The notes beneath the pieces were generated by a model, which was not told where the DNA came from, did no database searches, and worked only from the letters and a program-made list of their open reading frames with translations. 35,211 nt of DNA from Oscillospiraceae bacterium (GTDB lineage Bacteria > Bacillota > Clostridia > Oscillospirales > CAG-382), in contig SVTM01000030.1 in assembly GCA_015063785.1 (NCBI GenBank), positions 1 through 35,211 of the forward strand, written 5' to 3'. A program made the translations under genes and the position numbers. Shown piece after piece: positions 1 through 8,364 of this stretch. How positions within the stretch are numbered: position 1 is the first letter of the stretch; each line of letters starts with the position of its first letter.

Positions 1-816
1 GATGTTGCAAAGCAGGTAGAAGCCGGCAAGAGCGCATTCGTAGGTCCCGAAATCAAGGGCAAGACCCTCGGTGTTATCGGCCTTGGTGCCATTGGTGCAA
101 AGCTTGCAAACGCAGCTCTTGATCTTGGCATGAAGGTTTACGGTCACGATCCTTACATCACTGTTGACGCCGCATGGCACCTTGCAACTTCTGTTGAAAA
201 GGCTGCTGAGCGCGATGATATCTATGCAAACTGTGATTATATTTCGTTGCACGTTCCTTCCACTCCCGACACAAAGGGCATGATCAACAAGGAAACTATT
301 GCAAAGATGAAGGATGGTGTACGCATCATCAACCTCGCAAGAGCAGACCTCGTCAACGACGACGATATCAAGGAAGCTCTCGCATCCGGCAAGGTTGCAA
401 GCTACGTTGTGGATTTCCCCACACAGGCAACAGTTGGCGTTCCCGGCATCGTTGCAATTCCTCACCTTGGTGCATCCACTCCCGAATCGGAAGACAACTG
501 CGCAGTTATGGCTTGTGCAGAGCTCCGCGATTTCCTTGAAAGCGGCAACATTAAGAACAGTGTAAACTACCCCGAAGTTATCATTCCTTACGCAGGCGGC
601 ACAAGAATCTGCGTTTTCCACAAGAACATTCCCAACGTTATTGCCAGCATCACAGCTATTCTCTCGGACAAGGGCATCAACGTTGAAAACATGGCAAACC
701 GCTCGAAGAAGGACAACGCCTACACTCTCGTTGAGATCTCGGGCGATCTTCCTGAAGATGCAGTTGAAGCCATCAAGGCTGTCGAAAGCGTTGCAAGAGT
801 AACTGTTATCGTCTGA
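1..816 (+). CDS. serA: D-3-phosphoglycerate dehydrogenase family protein, 5' end outside window
   Basis: The reading frame is open from base 1 to the TGA at 814-816, so the window begins inside the gene. A typical short clostridial SerA has about 390 residues, so roughly 110 are missing at the N-terminus. The part seen contains the NAD-binding Rossmann motif GLGAIG (bases 79-96), the substrate-binding stretch NLARADLVN with its Arg, the PHLGAST motif with the catalytic His, and a C-terminal ACT-like domain (about the last 75 residues, from TRICVFHKNIPN). The family oxidises 3-phosphoglycerate to 3-phosphohydroxypyruvate, the first step of serine synthesis, in the cytoplasm. The segment between Arg and His (DFPTQATVGVPG) has no Glu, although 2-hydroxyacid dehydrogenases usually have a catalytic Glu there. 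A related 2-hydroxyacid dehydrogenase activity is therefore possible. serC would normally be upstream, outside the window. Confidence 0.88.
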   Translation, partial: DVAKQVEAGKSAFVGPEIKGKTLGVIGLGAIGAKLANAALDLGMKVYGHDPYITVDAAWHLATSVEKAAERDDIYANCDYISLHVPSTPDTKGMINKETIAKMKDGVRIINLARADLVNDDDIKEALASGKVASYVVDFPTQATVGVPGIVAIPHLGASTPESEDNCAVMACAELRDFLESGNIKNSVNYPEVIIPYAGGTRICVFHKNIPNVIASITAILSDKGINVENMANRSKKDNAYTLVEISGDLPEDAVEAIKAVESVARVTVIV

Positions 817-828
817 TTTTCAAAGAGT

Positions 829-854
829 TTCCCCGGGGCGCAAGCTTCGGGGAA
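829..854 (+). terminator. GC-rich stem-loop after serA
   Basis: TTCCCCGGGGC pairs with GCTTCGGGGAA across a GCAA tetraloop, an 11-bp stem with two G-U pairs. It lies 13 bases after the serA stop and 20 bases before the next ribosome binding site. No T-run follows (GGTTGTATAAAA), so it is at best a weak terminator. It may instead be a processing or mRNA-protecting hairpin that lets some transcription continue into the AI-2E gene. Confidence 0.5.
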
Positions 855-886
855 GGTTGTATAAAAACTCAACAGGAGGTGTGACA

Positions 887-2086
887 GTGAAGATAGATTG
901 GAACAGAAAATATACCACCATTGCCGTTTACATTTTTTTGACGGTGGTTGCGATATTCCTTTTCCTTCCTTTCATAAGAGATAATTTTTCGGTTTCGTTG
1001 CACATATTGGGCAGGGCCATCTCGTATCTCAGCCCCGTAATTTACGGTATAATCATTGCGTACCTGCTTGCTCCGATCGACAAGATTATCTATAAGCTTA
1101 TTGCAAAGATCTTTTCAAAAAGCAAAAAGCAGTTTCCGAAGTTGTACACTGTCACAAGCCTTATTCTGACTTATATCGTATTTCTCGGCGTACTTACGGG
1201 ATTTGTTTTCCTTATTCTTCCCGATATCGGAAACAGCATCACCGAGTTCACTACGAATATCCAGAAATATTCAAACAGTATCGTAAACTACCTGAACAGC
1301 TTGCATCTGCCTTTTCTCGATCAAATCAACATCGAAGAATTTGTCGGTCACGGGTTTGACCTTGCAAAGAATTTTTTGCCAAAGGCTTACAACGCTATCT
1401 ACAGCGTTGTGACACAGGTGCTTAATATTGCCATCGGACTTCTTATTTCAATCTATGTTCTTGCGGGAAGAGTTGCGTTTAAGAGAAAATTCAAAAAGCT
1501 TCTTTACGCATGGTTCGAGAACAAAACTGTTTCAAAGATTCTTGTTTTCTGTAATGAAGTCAACAGAATTTTCGGTGGTTTTATCGGTGGAAAAATACTT
1601 GATTCCACTATCATCGGAATCATTGCATTTGTCGGATTATGGATTCTCAGAATGCCAAACCCGGCGCTCATGGCGCTTATTATCGGAGTAACAAATGTGA
1701 TCCCGATCTTTGGTCCTTTTATCGGAGCAATTCCCACAGGCCTTATGGTGCTTGCCCTTGATCCGGGAAAAACCATTTGGTTTGTCATTTTCATCATTGC
1801 GCTTCAGCAGCTTGACGGAAATTTCATCGGTCCGAAGATTCTTGGCGAATCGACAGGTTTGCCGTCCTTCTGGGTTATTTTTGCCCTGCTTCTCTTTGGC
1901 GGATTTTTCGGAATTGTCGGCATGATAATTGCCGTACCTATTTTTGCCCTGGCCTTTCTTGAAATCAAAAAGGCTTCCGAAAAGCGTCTTAGAAAAAAAG
2001 GTCTTTCAACCGACACGGCATTTTATGAAGAAGAACTGCTATCCGACGTTCCCAACAAGGAAGAAAAGAACGACGAGAAAAAATAA
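887..2086 (+). CDS. AI-2E family transporter (PerM/YdiK-like membrane protein)
   Basis: A protein of about 399 residues with roughly eight hydrophobic segments. It shows the AI-2E family layout: an N-terminal pair of helices, a central amphipathic region, then a C-terminal block with the conserved NVIPIFGPFIGAIP and QQLDGNFIGPKILG motifs. The start is taken as GTG 887, because AGGAGGT at 874-880 ends six bases before it; an upstream TTG at 857 in the same frame has no ribosome binding site. The tail (EEELLSDVPNKEEKNDEKK) is charged and cytoplasmic. Family members export autoinducer-2 or ions, or are uncharacterised, so the substrate cannot be assigned. It follows serA on the same strand after a weak hairpin and ends at a strong convergent terminator. 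A second, divergent family member lies at 23322-24467. Confidence 0.88.
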   Translation: MKIDWNRKYTTIAVYIFLTVVAIFLFLPFIRDNFSVSLHILGRAISYLSPVIYGIIIAYLLAPIDKIIYKLIAKIFSKSKKQFPKLYTVTSLILTYIVFLGVLTGFVFLILPDIGNSITEFTTNIQKYSNSIVNYLNSLHLPFLDQINIEEFVGHGFDLAKNFLPKAYNAIYSVVTQVLNIAIGLLISIYVLAGRVAFKRKFKKLLYAWFENKTVSKILVFCNEVNRIFGGFIGGKILDSTIIGIIAFVGLWILRMPNPALMALIIGVTNVIPIFGPFIGAIPTGLMVLALDPGKTIWFVIFIIALQQLDGNFIGPKILGESTGLPSFWVIFALLLFGGFFGIVGMIIAVPIFALAFLEIKKASEKRLRKKGLSTDTAFYEEELLSDVPNKEEKNDEKK

Positions 2087-2115
2087 ACCTTTGTATAACA
2101 CAATATAATATGAAG

Positions 2116-2149
2116 AAAAGTCCGAACACTTTGTTGTGTTCGGACTTTT
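2116..2149. terminator. bidirectional intrinsic terminator
   Basis: AAAAGTCCGAACAC (2116-2129) pairs perfectly with GTGTTCGGACTTTT (2136-2149), with a six-base loop. A-runs and T-runs flank both sides, so it can end the plus-strand AI-2E transcript and the minus-strand operon that finishes at 2154. Confidence 0.93.
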
Positions 2150-2153
2150 GTTT

Positions 2154-3395
2154 TTATTTGCCTCGTATTATATCTCCGATATTAACCTCAAACGGCATTT
2201 TCACCGAAAATCTCATCTGCGGATGGGGTGCCGATTCGATCGGTTCGCCAGCTTCGTTTTGCATATCGCAGAGAACAAAGCTTTTTGCCATACCGCCGGG
2301 GGTGATTATATCGGCCTCGTTGCCGTTTACCGCTTTATTGCGCTGAATAAGGGTCGCACGCATGGTGGCGGGATCAAAGCTTTCAACCGTTGCGAGAAAA
2401 GCCTTTTCTTTTATGTATCCGCCGTTTTGTGTTATCTGTGCGTTGGTAAGGGGGTGGTCAAAGTAATATCCGGTGCAGTATTCTCTGTGGCTGACGCTTT
2501 CAAGCTCGCGCAGAGCCGCGCCGTCAAAAATGTAGCCGTCGGGATCTGCAAGATATTTCATAAGCTCTGTTTTGTAAGAGTTTGCGGTGACGGCGGTGTA
2601 ATATGCGCTCTTGACTCTGCCCTCGATCTTGAAACTGTCGATGCCTGCCTTTACAAGCTCGGGAATGTGCTCGATCATACACATATCTTTGGAACTGAAA
2701 ATAAAGGTTCCGCGCTCGTTTTCAAGGGCGGTAAGGCGAATGTCGGGGCGCTTGACTTCGGTTATTTCTGCCGAAAGACCTTCGCCGTTATATTCCCATC
2801 TGCAGGGCTGGGCGCAGGCGCCGTGGTTTGCATCTCTGCCGACAAAAAAGTTTGACAGCAGACATCTTCCCGAATGGGAAACGCACATTGCTCCGTGAAC
2901 AAAAGCTTCAAGCTCGAGATCGTCGGGGATATCGTCGCGTATCCTTTTTATTTCGTCAAGCGAAAGCTCGCGCGAGAGCACGACACGTTTTGCTCCAAGC
3001 TCGTGAAAAACACGGCAGGAAAGGGAATTTACTGTGTTTGCCTGGGTTGATATGTGAATATCAATACCCGGAGCGTGCTTTTTTGCCAGCGACATAACGC
3101 CAAGATCTGCCACAATCAGAGCATCCGGCTTTATCTGCGAAAGATACGAAAGATATTTCTCAAAGGCATCAAGCTCGTACTGACGGGGCATGACGTTTAC
3201 GGTGATATACACCTTGACTCCGCGCTCGTGAGCAAAATCGATTGCTGATTTCAGCTCTTCATCGGTAAAGTTGTCAGAGGCAGTGCGCATACCAAAGCTT
3301 TTTCCCGCAAGGTATACCGCGTCTGCACCGTAAAGAACGGCAAAGCGCATTTTTTCAAAGTTGCCGCATGGGGCAAGGATCTCGGGACGTTTCAT
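2154..3395 (-). CDS. U32 family protein (peptidase U32 / tRNA hydroxylation type)
   Basis: The 413-residue protein carries the U32 signature from Glu163 to Ser181 (EAFVHGAMCVSHSGRC), followed by Cys194 and Cys198 in GACAQPCRW. These are the cysteines that hold an iron-sulfur cluster in characterised members. The N-terminal half is a TIM-barrel-like domain starting PEILAPCGNFEKMRFAVLYGADAVY. Although named peptidases, many members (TrhP/YrrO, RlhA) take part in prephenate-dependent hydroxylation of tRNA or rRNA; that role is inferred here. The ATG overlaps the mltG stop by four bases (ATGA), so translation is probably coupled. In Bacillus the yrrL(mltG)-yrrM-yrrN-yrrO cluster has the same order with a methyltransferase and a second U32 gene; here only one U32 gene is present. 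Confidence 0.87.
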   Translation of the reverse strand: MKRPEILAPCGNFEKMRFAVLYGADAVYLAGKSFGMRTASDNFTDEELKSAIDFAHERGVKVYITVNVMPRQYELDAFEKYLSYLSQIKPDALIVADLGVMSLAKKHAPGIDIHISTQANTVNSLSCRVFHELGAKRVVLSRELSLDEIKRIRDDIPDDLELEAFVHGAMCVSHSGRCLLSNFFVGRDANHGACAQPCRWEYNGEGLSAEITEVKRPDIRLTALENERGTFIFSSKDMCMIEHIPELVKAGIDSFKIEGRVKSAYYTAVTANSYKTELMKYLADPDGYIFDGAALRELESVSHREYCTGYYFDHPLTNAQITQNGGYIKEKAFLATVESFDPATMRATLIQRNKAVNGNEADIITPGGMAKSFVLCDMQNEAGEPIESAPHPQMRFSVKMPFEVNIGDIIRGK

Positions 3396-4681
3396 GATGC
3401 CAGCTTGCCCTCCGATCTTGCCTTGTCTTTGGCGGCGTTGTGTTCGCCTTCGGTTCGTGAATAAACCGTCTCTCCGCTGGTCGGCGTGAGGAAATAATAA
3501 TACTTTGTGGTTTCGGGGTAGAAAGCGGCGTTGATCGCCTCGATGCCGGGGTTAGATATAGCTCCGGGCGGAACCCCCTTGTATTTTCTCGTATTGTATT
3601 TGCTGTCGATGGCAAGATCCTCGGTGGTAAGAGTAACCTTTCTTTCGTCAAGGAGATATACGACGGTGGCATCCGAGTCAAGACGCATTGACGATTTCAG
3701 ACGGTTGTGGAATACCGATGACATCAAGGGCAGGTCGGCAGGATTCTTTGCTTCCTTTTCAAGAATAGAGGCGAGGATCACAAGATCGTCAACACTCATA
3801 CCGAGCTGGGCTGCACGCTCGTAATAGATATCTTCGAATTTTACCTGGAAGTTCGAGAGCATCTTGTTGATAACCGATATCTCGTTTTCATCGGTGAAAA
3901 ATTCGTAGGTATCGGGGAAAAGATAACCTTCAAGACGGTATTTCCTGTCGGGATTTTCCTGTATTTCTTTTACAAAGCGATAGTTGTAATCGTGGTTCTG
4001 TATGGCGTCAATATAATCCTGCTTTTGTCCGACGCCGTTTGATGTGAGAAGCTCGATTATCTCGTCCACGGTGTAGCCCTCGGGTATTGTCACTCTCACA
4101 GTTTCGCGGGCTTTGTAGCTGGACACCGCGATCATCGAAACGATACGGTCGTAGTTGAGAGGTTTGCGCGATACATCCTCGTCTTTAGTCAGCTGGATGT
4201 AATTGATGGGAGAATCCTCGTCAAATTCCACGTCTTTGTCATCCGCCTTGTAGGTGAAGGTAACGGGCCCCGAAACGATCTCGCCTGTGTAATACTTGGA
4301 ATTTTTAATCTCGCGCTTGGCATAAAGCTTGAAAACAAAGGGATGCTTTATGATACCCTCTTTTTTCAAAAGCTTTGCTGCCTCCGAAAGGCTTGTCCCT
4401 TCCTTAAAATCGATGGTGACAGATATGTCCTTGTCGTCATCAAAGGCATATACGTCATTGACGATGCTGATGATGTTGAAAGCAAGAATTACCGAAACAA
4501 GGATAACGGCAGCAAGATATACAAGGGTCTTTACAAGACCGAGCGCCGCGATGCCTCCTTTTTTTACGTTGCTTTTTATACGTTTCGAGCGGTGTAGTTT
4601 GGCGTTTTCGGGATCAATATCGTCAAAATCCACCACGTGACGATTGGTTGGTAGCTTATCGTTTTTGTTTTGTCCTTGCAT
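3392..4681 (-). CDS. mltG: endolytic murein transglycosylase MltG
   Basis: About 429 residues. A charged cytoplasmic N-terminus is followed by one membrane helix (about residues 50-74) and an extracellular YceG-like domain. The conserved core reads EGYLFPDTYEF, then ASILEKEA with the catalytic Glu near residue 308, then VFHNRL, LDSDATVVY and YKGVPPGAISNPG. MltG cleaves nascent peptidoglycan strands and sets glycan length at the outer face of the membrane. ATG 4681 is preferred because TAGGAG (4694-4689) lies seven bases upstream; the in-frame ATG at 4687 is only one base from it. That ribosome binding site overlaps the TAG stop of the CPBP gene. A stretch of about 60 residues (about 130-190) between the membrane helix and the core looks like an insertion relative to the E. 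coli enzyme. Confidence 0.93.
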   Translation of the reverse strand: MQGQNKNDKLPTNRHVVDFDDIDPENAKLHRSKRIKSNVKKGGIAALGLVKTLVYLAAVILVSVILAFNIISIVNDVYAFDDDKDISVTIDFKEGTSLSEAAKLLKKEGIIKHPFVFKLYAKREIKNSKYYTGEIVSGPVTFTYKADDKDVEFDEDSPINYIQLTKDEDVSRKPLNYDRIVSMIAVSSYKARETVRVTIPEGYTVDEIIELLTSNGVGQKQDYIDAIQNHDYNYRFVKEIQENPDRKYRLEGYLFPDTYEFFTDENEISVINKMLSNFQVKFEDIYYERAAQLGMSVDDLVILASILEKEAKNPADLPLMSSVFHNRLKSSMRLDSDATVVYLLDERKVTLTTEDLAIDSKYNTRKYKGVPPGAISNPGIEAINAAFYPETTKYYYFLTPTSGETVYSRTEGEHNAAKDKARSEGKLAS

Positions 4682-4691
4682 TTTCATACTC

Positions 4692-5618
4692 CTAAAGTAT
4701 TATTAAGTAGATCGAGAAGATAACGACGGCGCACCATAGCACCGGCGACAGCAAAACCTTTAAAAAGGCAGAGCTGTGCGAAATATTGCCGTGGAAAAGT
4801 CTTTTTGCGGAAAATTCCTCGTGGCTTGCCGAAAGATATCGCTTTCTGCACACTGTTTCGAGGGCTGTTAAAAACCAGAAAAGGCAGATAAGCGTAAGTG
4901 CTGTCAGAAGAAATATTGCAAGTATTCCGCTTTTGCTTTCTGCCGCAATGCGGAAGACTGAATTTTCAAGATAAAAGCTTGCAAAGTTGTTTACGAGATG
5001 AAGCGCCATGCAGGCGAAAACCGATCGGGTTATATAAACGACCGCGCCGAGTATCAGACCCGAAATAAAATATAGAAAAAAGTCCTCGCCCGAAAGATGG
5101 GACATAGCAAAAAACAGTGCCGATGCAAGAATGGCGCACAATCCGCCACAGCTTTTTTCATACACGGGGAAAACCACGCCTCTGAAAATAAGCTCTTCAA
5201 GCACCGCAGGCAGAAGAGTGTAGCAAAAGAGAGCCTCGAAATATCCCATGCCCGAAAGAAGCGTGCCTGCAGGCGCGTGGGACGATCCGTTTATGTAACA
5301 GATGATGCATCTCGAAAGAAGCGCGGAAAAGACAAGCATAAATGCCGCCGAAAAGCAAAGGCGAAAAGTACCTTTTTTCGGAGCGGAAAACAAAAGATCG
5401 ACTTTTTTTCGCAAGGCTACGGCAAATACCGCCGCAGGCAGGGCGAATGCGGCAAAAGACACCGCCACGATAAACAGAAAAACGTTTTTCTGCGCAAGCT
5501 CTGACGGAAGAAATTTTGATGCCGCAAGAATAACTATGGCACAAAGCCCGATAAGCGGAGCCTTGTTTTCCGACAAGCTTATTGGGTTTTGGGATGAAAT
5601 TTCATCATTTCGGAGCAT
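4692..5618 (-). CDS. CPBP family intramembrane metalloprotease
   Basis: A 308-residue, strongly hydrophobic protein with about eight membrane segments. It has the three CPBP/Abi motifs: Glu141-Glu142 with Arg146 (EELIFRG), His174 (FFAMSHL) and His207 with Asn211 (HLVNN). These form the metal site of prenyl-protein-type intramembrane proteases. In bacteria the family is linked to bacteriocin immunity, sortase-like processing or stress, but the substrate cannot be inferred here. A C-terminal extension of about 95 residues after the last motif adds two more hydrophobic stretches. The ATG overlaps the cyclo-ligase gene by 14 bases, with GAAAAAGGAG 12 bases upstream of the start. It is part of the minus-strand operon. 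Confidence 0.86.
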   Translation of the reverse strand: MLRNDEISSQNPISLSENKAPLIGLCAIVILAASKFLPSELAQKNVFLFIVAVSFAAFALPAAVFAVALRKKVDLLFSAPKKGTFRLCFSAAFMLVFSALLSRCIICYINGSSHAPAGTLLSGMGYFEALFCYTLLPAVLEELIFRGVVFPVYEKSCGGLCAILASALFFAMSHLSGEDFFLYFISGLILGAVVYITRSVFACMALHLVNNFASFYLENSVFRIAAESKSGILAIFLLTALTLICLFWFLTALETVCRKRYLSASHEEFSAKRLFHGNISHSSAFLKVLLSPVLWCAVVIFSIYLIIL

Positions 5619-6186
5619 TTACCGCGTACACTCCTTTTTCGCTGATAATAACGTCGACGTGGCGGTCAAATCTTCCTCTGGGCACCTCAGGAAGCTGGAG
5701 TTTGCTGTAGCAAAGGCCGATCGAAACCCCTTCGAAGGTCGAAAGATATCTGTCATAAAAACCCTTGCCGTAGCCCACTCTGTATCCGCCCTTGTCAAAA
5801 ACAAGTCCGGGCACGATGAGAAGTGAGAAGTTGGAAGGCTTGCATTCCTCGCACGAAGCGTCGGGCTCGAGAAGTCCAAAGGTCGCCTGTGAAAGCTGAT
5901 CTTTGGATGTGACGTAGCGGAAGGTCATGGTATTGTCGGGATTGCAACAGGGAAAAGCAACTTTTTTGCCGTCGGCAAGCGCCTTTTCAAATATCATCCA
6001 GGTGTCTGCTTCGCCTTTCACAGAGGCATAGAGCAAAACGTCGGTACAATGGCGATAGGTTATAGAGCCGATGAGGCGGTTGAATATTTTTTTGTCGAAA
6101 GCTTCTTTTTGTTCTGAGGGAATAGCGTCGCGGACTGCGAGATATTTTTCCCTGATTTCTGATTTTTGAGTTCGGATTTCACTCAT
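5605..6186 (-). CDS. 5-formyltetrahydrofolate cyclo-ligase
   Basis: 193 residues, the usual size for MTHFS/YqgN enzymes. The diagnostic ATP/folate-binding motif GYGKGFYDRYL is at residues 138-148, preceded by LIVPGLVFDKGGYR. The N-terminus carries the typical RxxYLAVRDAIP segment. The enzyme converts 5-formyl-THF to 5,10-methenyl-THF at the expense of ATP, returning folate to the one-carbon pool in the cytoplasm. This fits the operon, which also contains thyX and tmk. ATG 6186 is preceded by AGAAAGGACAG at a suitable distance. The gene ends inside the start of the CPBP gene. Confidence 0.93.
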   Translation of the reverse strand: MSEIRTQKSEIREKYLAVRDAIPSEQKEAFDKKIFNRLIGSITYRHCTDVLLYASVKGEADTWMIFEKALADGKKVAFPCCNPDNTMTFRYVTSKDQLSQATFGLLEPDASCEECKPSNFSLLIVPGLVFDKGGYRVGYGKGFYDRYLSTFEGVSIGLCYSKLQLPEVPRGRFDRHVDVIISEKGVYAVNAPK

Positions 6187-6252
6187 AACAAAACTGTCCT
6201 TTCTGACGGCGCGAAAGAAAAAATCCTTGCGCAGGGTGGAAGTGCGGATCGG

Positions 6253-6795
6253 TTATCTTGCGCAGATGGCGTGCTTTACCTTTTCGGCGGCATCCTTTGA
6301 AACAAGTGCGCGGATAAGCTCAAGAGAAAATTCCTCTGATGCGCCTGCGGCGCGTGCGGTTATGATCTTGCCGTCGCGAACCACGGCGGCGTTCACACAG
6401 TTTGCGCCGTAAAGCTCGTTTTCCATCGAAGGATAGCAGACTGCGTTTTTGCCCTCAAGATAGCCGTATTTTGCCACAAGGGTGGGTGCGGCGCAGATGG
6501 CGGCAATGAATTTGCCGTTTTTGTAGGCGTATTCCAGGGCGTCGATGACAAATTCGCTCTTGCCCAGATTCGGCACACCGGGGATTCCGCCGGGAAGAAT
6601 GATCATTTCAAGATTTTCGTCAAGCGCGGCGTCATTTTCGGTGATATCACAGACAACGGGGATGTTGTGTGCACCTGTCACCGTCTTTCCCGTGATTCCC
6701 ACCGTCACAACCTCCACACCTGCGCGGCGCAGATAATCGACCTGGGTGAGAGCTTCTATCTCTTCAAAGCCGTTGGCAAGAAAAATATATACCAT
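6253..6795 (-). CDS. DJ-1/PfpI family protein
   Basis: 180 residues forming one flavodoxin-like DJ-1/PfpI domain. The nucleophile-elbow Cys is Cys101 (FIAAICAAPT) and the acidic partner is in GFEEIE (residues 9-14). The sequence is closest in layout to the YajL/ThiJ branch, whose members act as glyoxalase- or deglycase-like or redox-protective proteins; the exact reaction is debated. ATG 6795 is preceded by AAAGGACA. About 110 bases separate it from tmk upstream, so it may be expressed partly on its own. That gap holds a 7-bp stem-loop (GGCAATA/TATTGCC, 6832-6850) but no convincing promoter. Confidence 0.88.
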   Translation of the reverse strand: MVYIFLANGFEEIEALTQVDYLRRAGVEVVTVGITGKTVTGAHNIPVVCDITENDAALDENLEMIILPGGIPGVPNLGKSEFVIDALEYAYKNGKFIAAICAAPTLVAKYGYLEGKNAVCYPSMENELYGANCVNAAVVRDGKIITARAAGASEEFSLELIRALVSKDAAEKVKHAICAR

Positions 6796-6907
6796 TTTAT
6801 TTGTCCTTTCTTTTGTCTTAAGAAACCGTGGGGCAATACCGATTATTGCCTTTATTTTCCGTTTTATATTCTATGTTTATGCGCTTGGGATTAAATAAAG
6901 AACGGAA

Positions 6908-7597
6908 TTATTTTGCAAGATTCTTTGGCGCATTTTCGCTGAAAATTTCAAAGATTTCGTTGTGTATATCCTCGCGAGTACGGGGATTTCCGTCTTTTGC
7001 ACACGACACTCTGTGCCAGCCAAGCTTTTCGCAGGCAAAAATTGCCGCATTTCTGCTTTTTGTCAGATGGTTTTTGTCTTCTTCGTGGATATCTTTGACA
7101 GCACCTGTGTCATCACAGCGTTTTTCAAGAAGTGCCACGGAGATTTCGGTGGGCATTTCGAGATATATCACAAGGTCGGGTGAGGGAATCTTCATAAGTC
7201 CGTATTCAAAATCAAAAAGCCATGAGAGAAACTTTTCTTTTTCTATTTCGTCGTCGATCTTCGAAAGCTGATGCACGGCGTTTGCGGTGGTGTAGCGGTT
7301 AAGCAGGATAACACAGTCGTCGCGATCGTAAAACTCTTTCCATTCAGAGCGGAAAGAACAAAATCTGTCAACGGCAAAAAGAACCGATGCGGAGTATGCA
7401 TCTGTGTCTTCTGCGGTCTTGCCGAGTTTTCCTTCAAGGTACATTTTAACAGGCCCCGACGATGGCGAATCGTAGTTGGGATATGATACCTCAAGCACCG
7501 TTTTGCCCATATCCCTAAGATGCTGTGCCAAAAGTGCTGTTTGGGTTGCCTTGCCCGAGGCATCGGTTCCGTCGATGGCAACAAGATATGCGGACAT
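6908..7597 (-). CDS. tmk: thymidylate kinase (dTMP kinase)
   Basis: 229 residues. The P-loop is GTDASGKAT at residues 10-18, the DRF and NRYT segments are in their usual places, and PDLVIYLEMPTEIS matches the strand and LID entry of the family. It phosphorylates dTMP to dTDP. The start ATG overlaps the thyX stop by one base (TGATG), with GGAGG nine bases upstream, so the enzyme that makes dTMP and the one that phosphorylates it are translationally coupled. The A after GK replaces the more common S/T. This matches a branch with GK(A/E)TQ loops, so I do not read it as damage. Confidence 0.9.
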   Translation of the reverse strand: MSAYLVAIDGTDASGKATQTALLAQHLRDMGKTVLEVSYPNYDSPSSGPVKMYLEGKLGKTAEDTDAYSASVLFAVDRFCSFRSEWKEFYDRDDCVILLNRYTTANAVHQLSKIDDEIEKEKFLSWLFDFEYGLMKIPSPDLVIYLEMPTEISVALLEKRCDDTGAVKDIHEEDKNHLTKSRNAAIFACEKLGWHRVSCAKDGNPRTREDIHNEIFEIFSENAPKNLAK

Positions 7598-8364
7598 CAG
7601 ACGATACCTCCGTTTTTGATGATCTCACGAACTTCGTTCATTTTTCCGCACGAGAATGAGCCTTCCGAGCATCTGCCCGAAACACACGAAGGACCTGCAT
7701 TTTTGAAAAGGGCAGGGGAAACTTCTTTTACAAGCGCCAGCATTCTGCAGGCAAGCTCTCTTATTTCCCACTGCGCGCGCGAGCAGCAGCGCAGCGAGAA
7801 GAAGTTGTAGAGCGAGCGGACATTGAAGGTCATAACGATCTTTGTGTCGCAGGCGTTCGAAAGAACATATCTTGAATCCTCGTTTGCTTTTTTGGAAGCA
7901 GCGGTTGCTGCTTTCTTTTCGTCCATGCCGGCTTCAATGTTTGTCTGTGTATGTTTTTCGGTAAGAATTCTGTTGAGCTCGCGGTATGTTTCGCGGTCGT
8001 TTTCCATGGCTTTCAAAAAAAGCTCGCGGGCTTCGGGGATGGCGTCAATCTCTGGGGGGATAATAAATTCAAAATTTTCCTTGCCCACGTATCTCTGACT
8101 CTGCACGCTGTATGACGCCATGCGATGACGGGTGAGCTGCGCAAGCAGTGAACGGGACACTCCCTCGACCGCAAAAGTAAAGGTGGCGTGTTCCACGGGG
8201 CTTTCGTGGCCGAGCGACGAGAGCATATCTATAAATTTTTCTGTTTTTTCGGGGGTAAGGCCTTCGAGTATCTCGTCTGTGCCAACTGCAGAATAGCAAA
8301 GTTTTGCCGCGGCAGCGATTATTTTGTCGGGATCGGGCGAGTGGGCTATAAGCTGTACTTTCAT
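7597..8364 (-). CDS. thyX: FAD-dependent thymidylate synthase ThyX
   Basis: 255 residues with the ThyX motif RHRMASYSVQSQR at residues 79-91, matching the family pattern RHRxxSxxxxSxR. Other conserved parts are SPVEHATFTF near residue 55 and the C-terminal NVRSLYNFFSLRC block. The enzyme makes dTMP from dUMP with methylene-THF and reduced flavin, and leaves THF rather than DHF. The start ATG overlaps the stop of the tagA-like gene (ATGA), with GGAG seven bases upstream. A cyclo-ligase in the same operon supports the folate link. Confidence 0.96.
   Translation of the reverse strand: MKVQLIAHSPDPDKIIAAAAKLCYSAVGTDEILEGLTPEKTEKFIDMLSSLGHESPVEHATFTFAVEGVSRSLLAQLTRHRMASYSVQSQRYVGKENFEFIIPPEIDAIPEARELFLKAMENDRETYRELNRILTEKHTQTNIEAGMDEKKAATAASKKANEDSRYVLSNACDTKIVMTFNVRSLYNFFSLRCCSRAQWEIRELACRMLALVKEVSPALFKNAGPSCVSGRCSEGSFSCGKMNEVREIIKNGGIV

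Noticed and set aside
1..129. Internal start of serA at 130
   Set aside because: The frame is open and clearly homologous from base 1, including the Rossmann motif. The gene is cut by the window edge, not truncated.
2136..2855. 239-codon plus-strand frame opposite the U32 gene
   Set aside because: It begins inside a terminator hairpin and overlaps a gene with the full U32 signature on the other strand.
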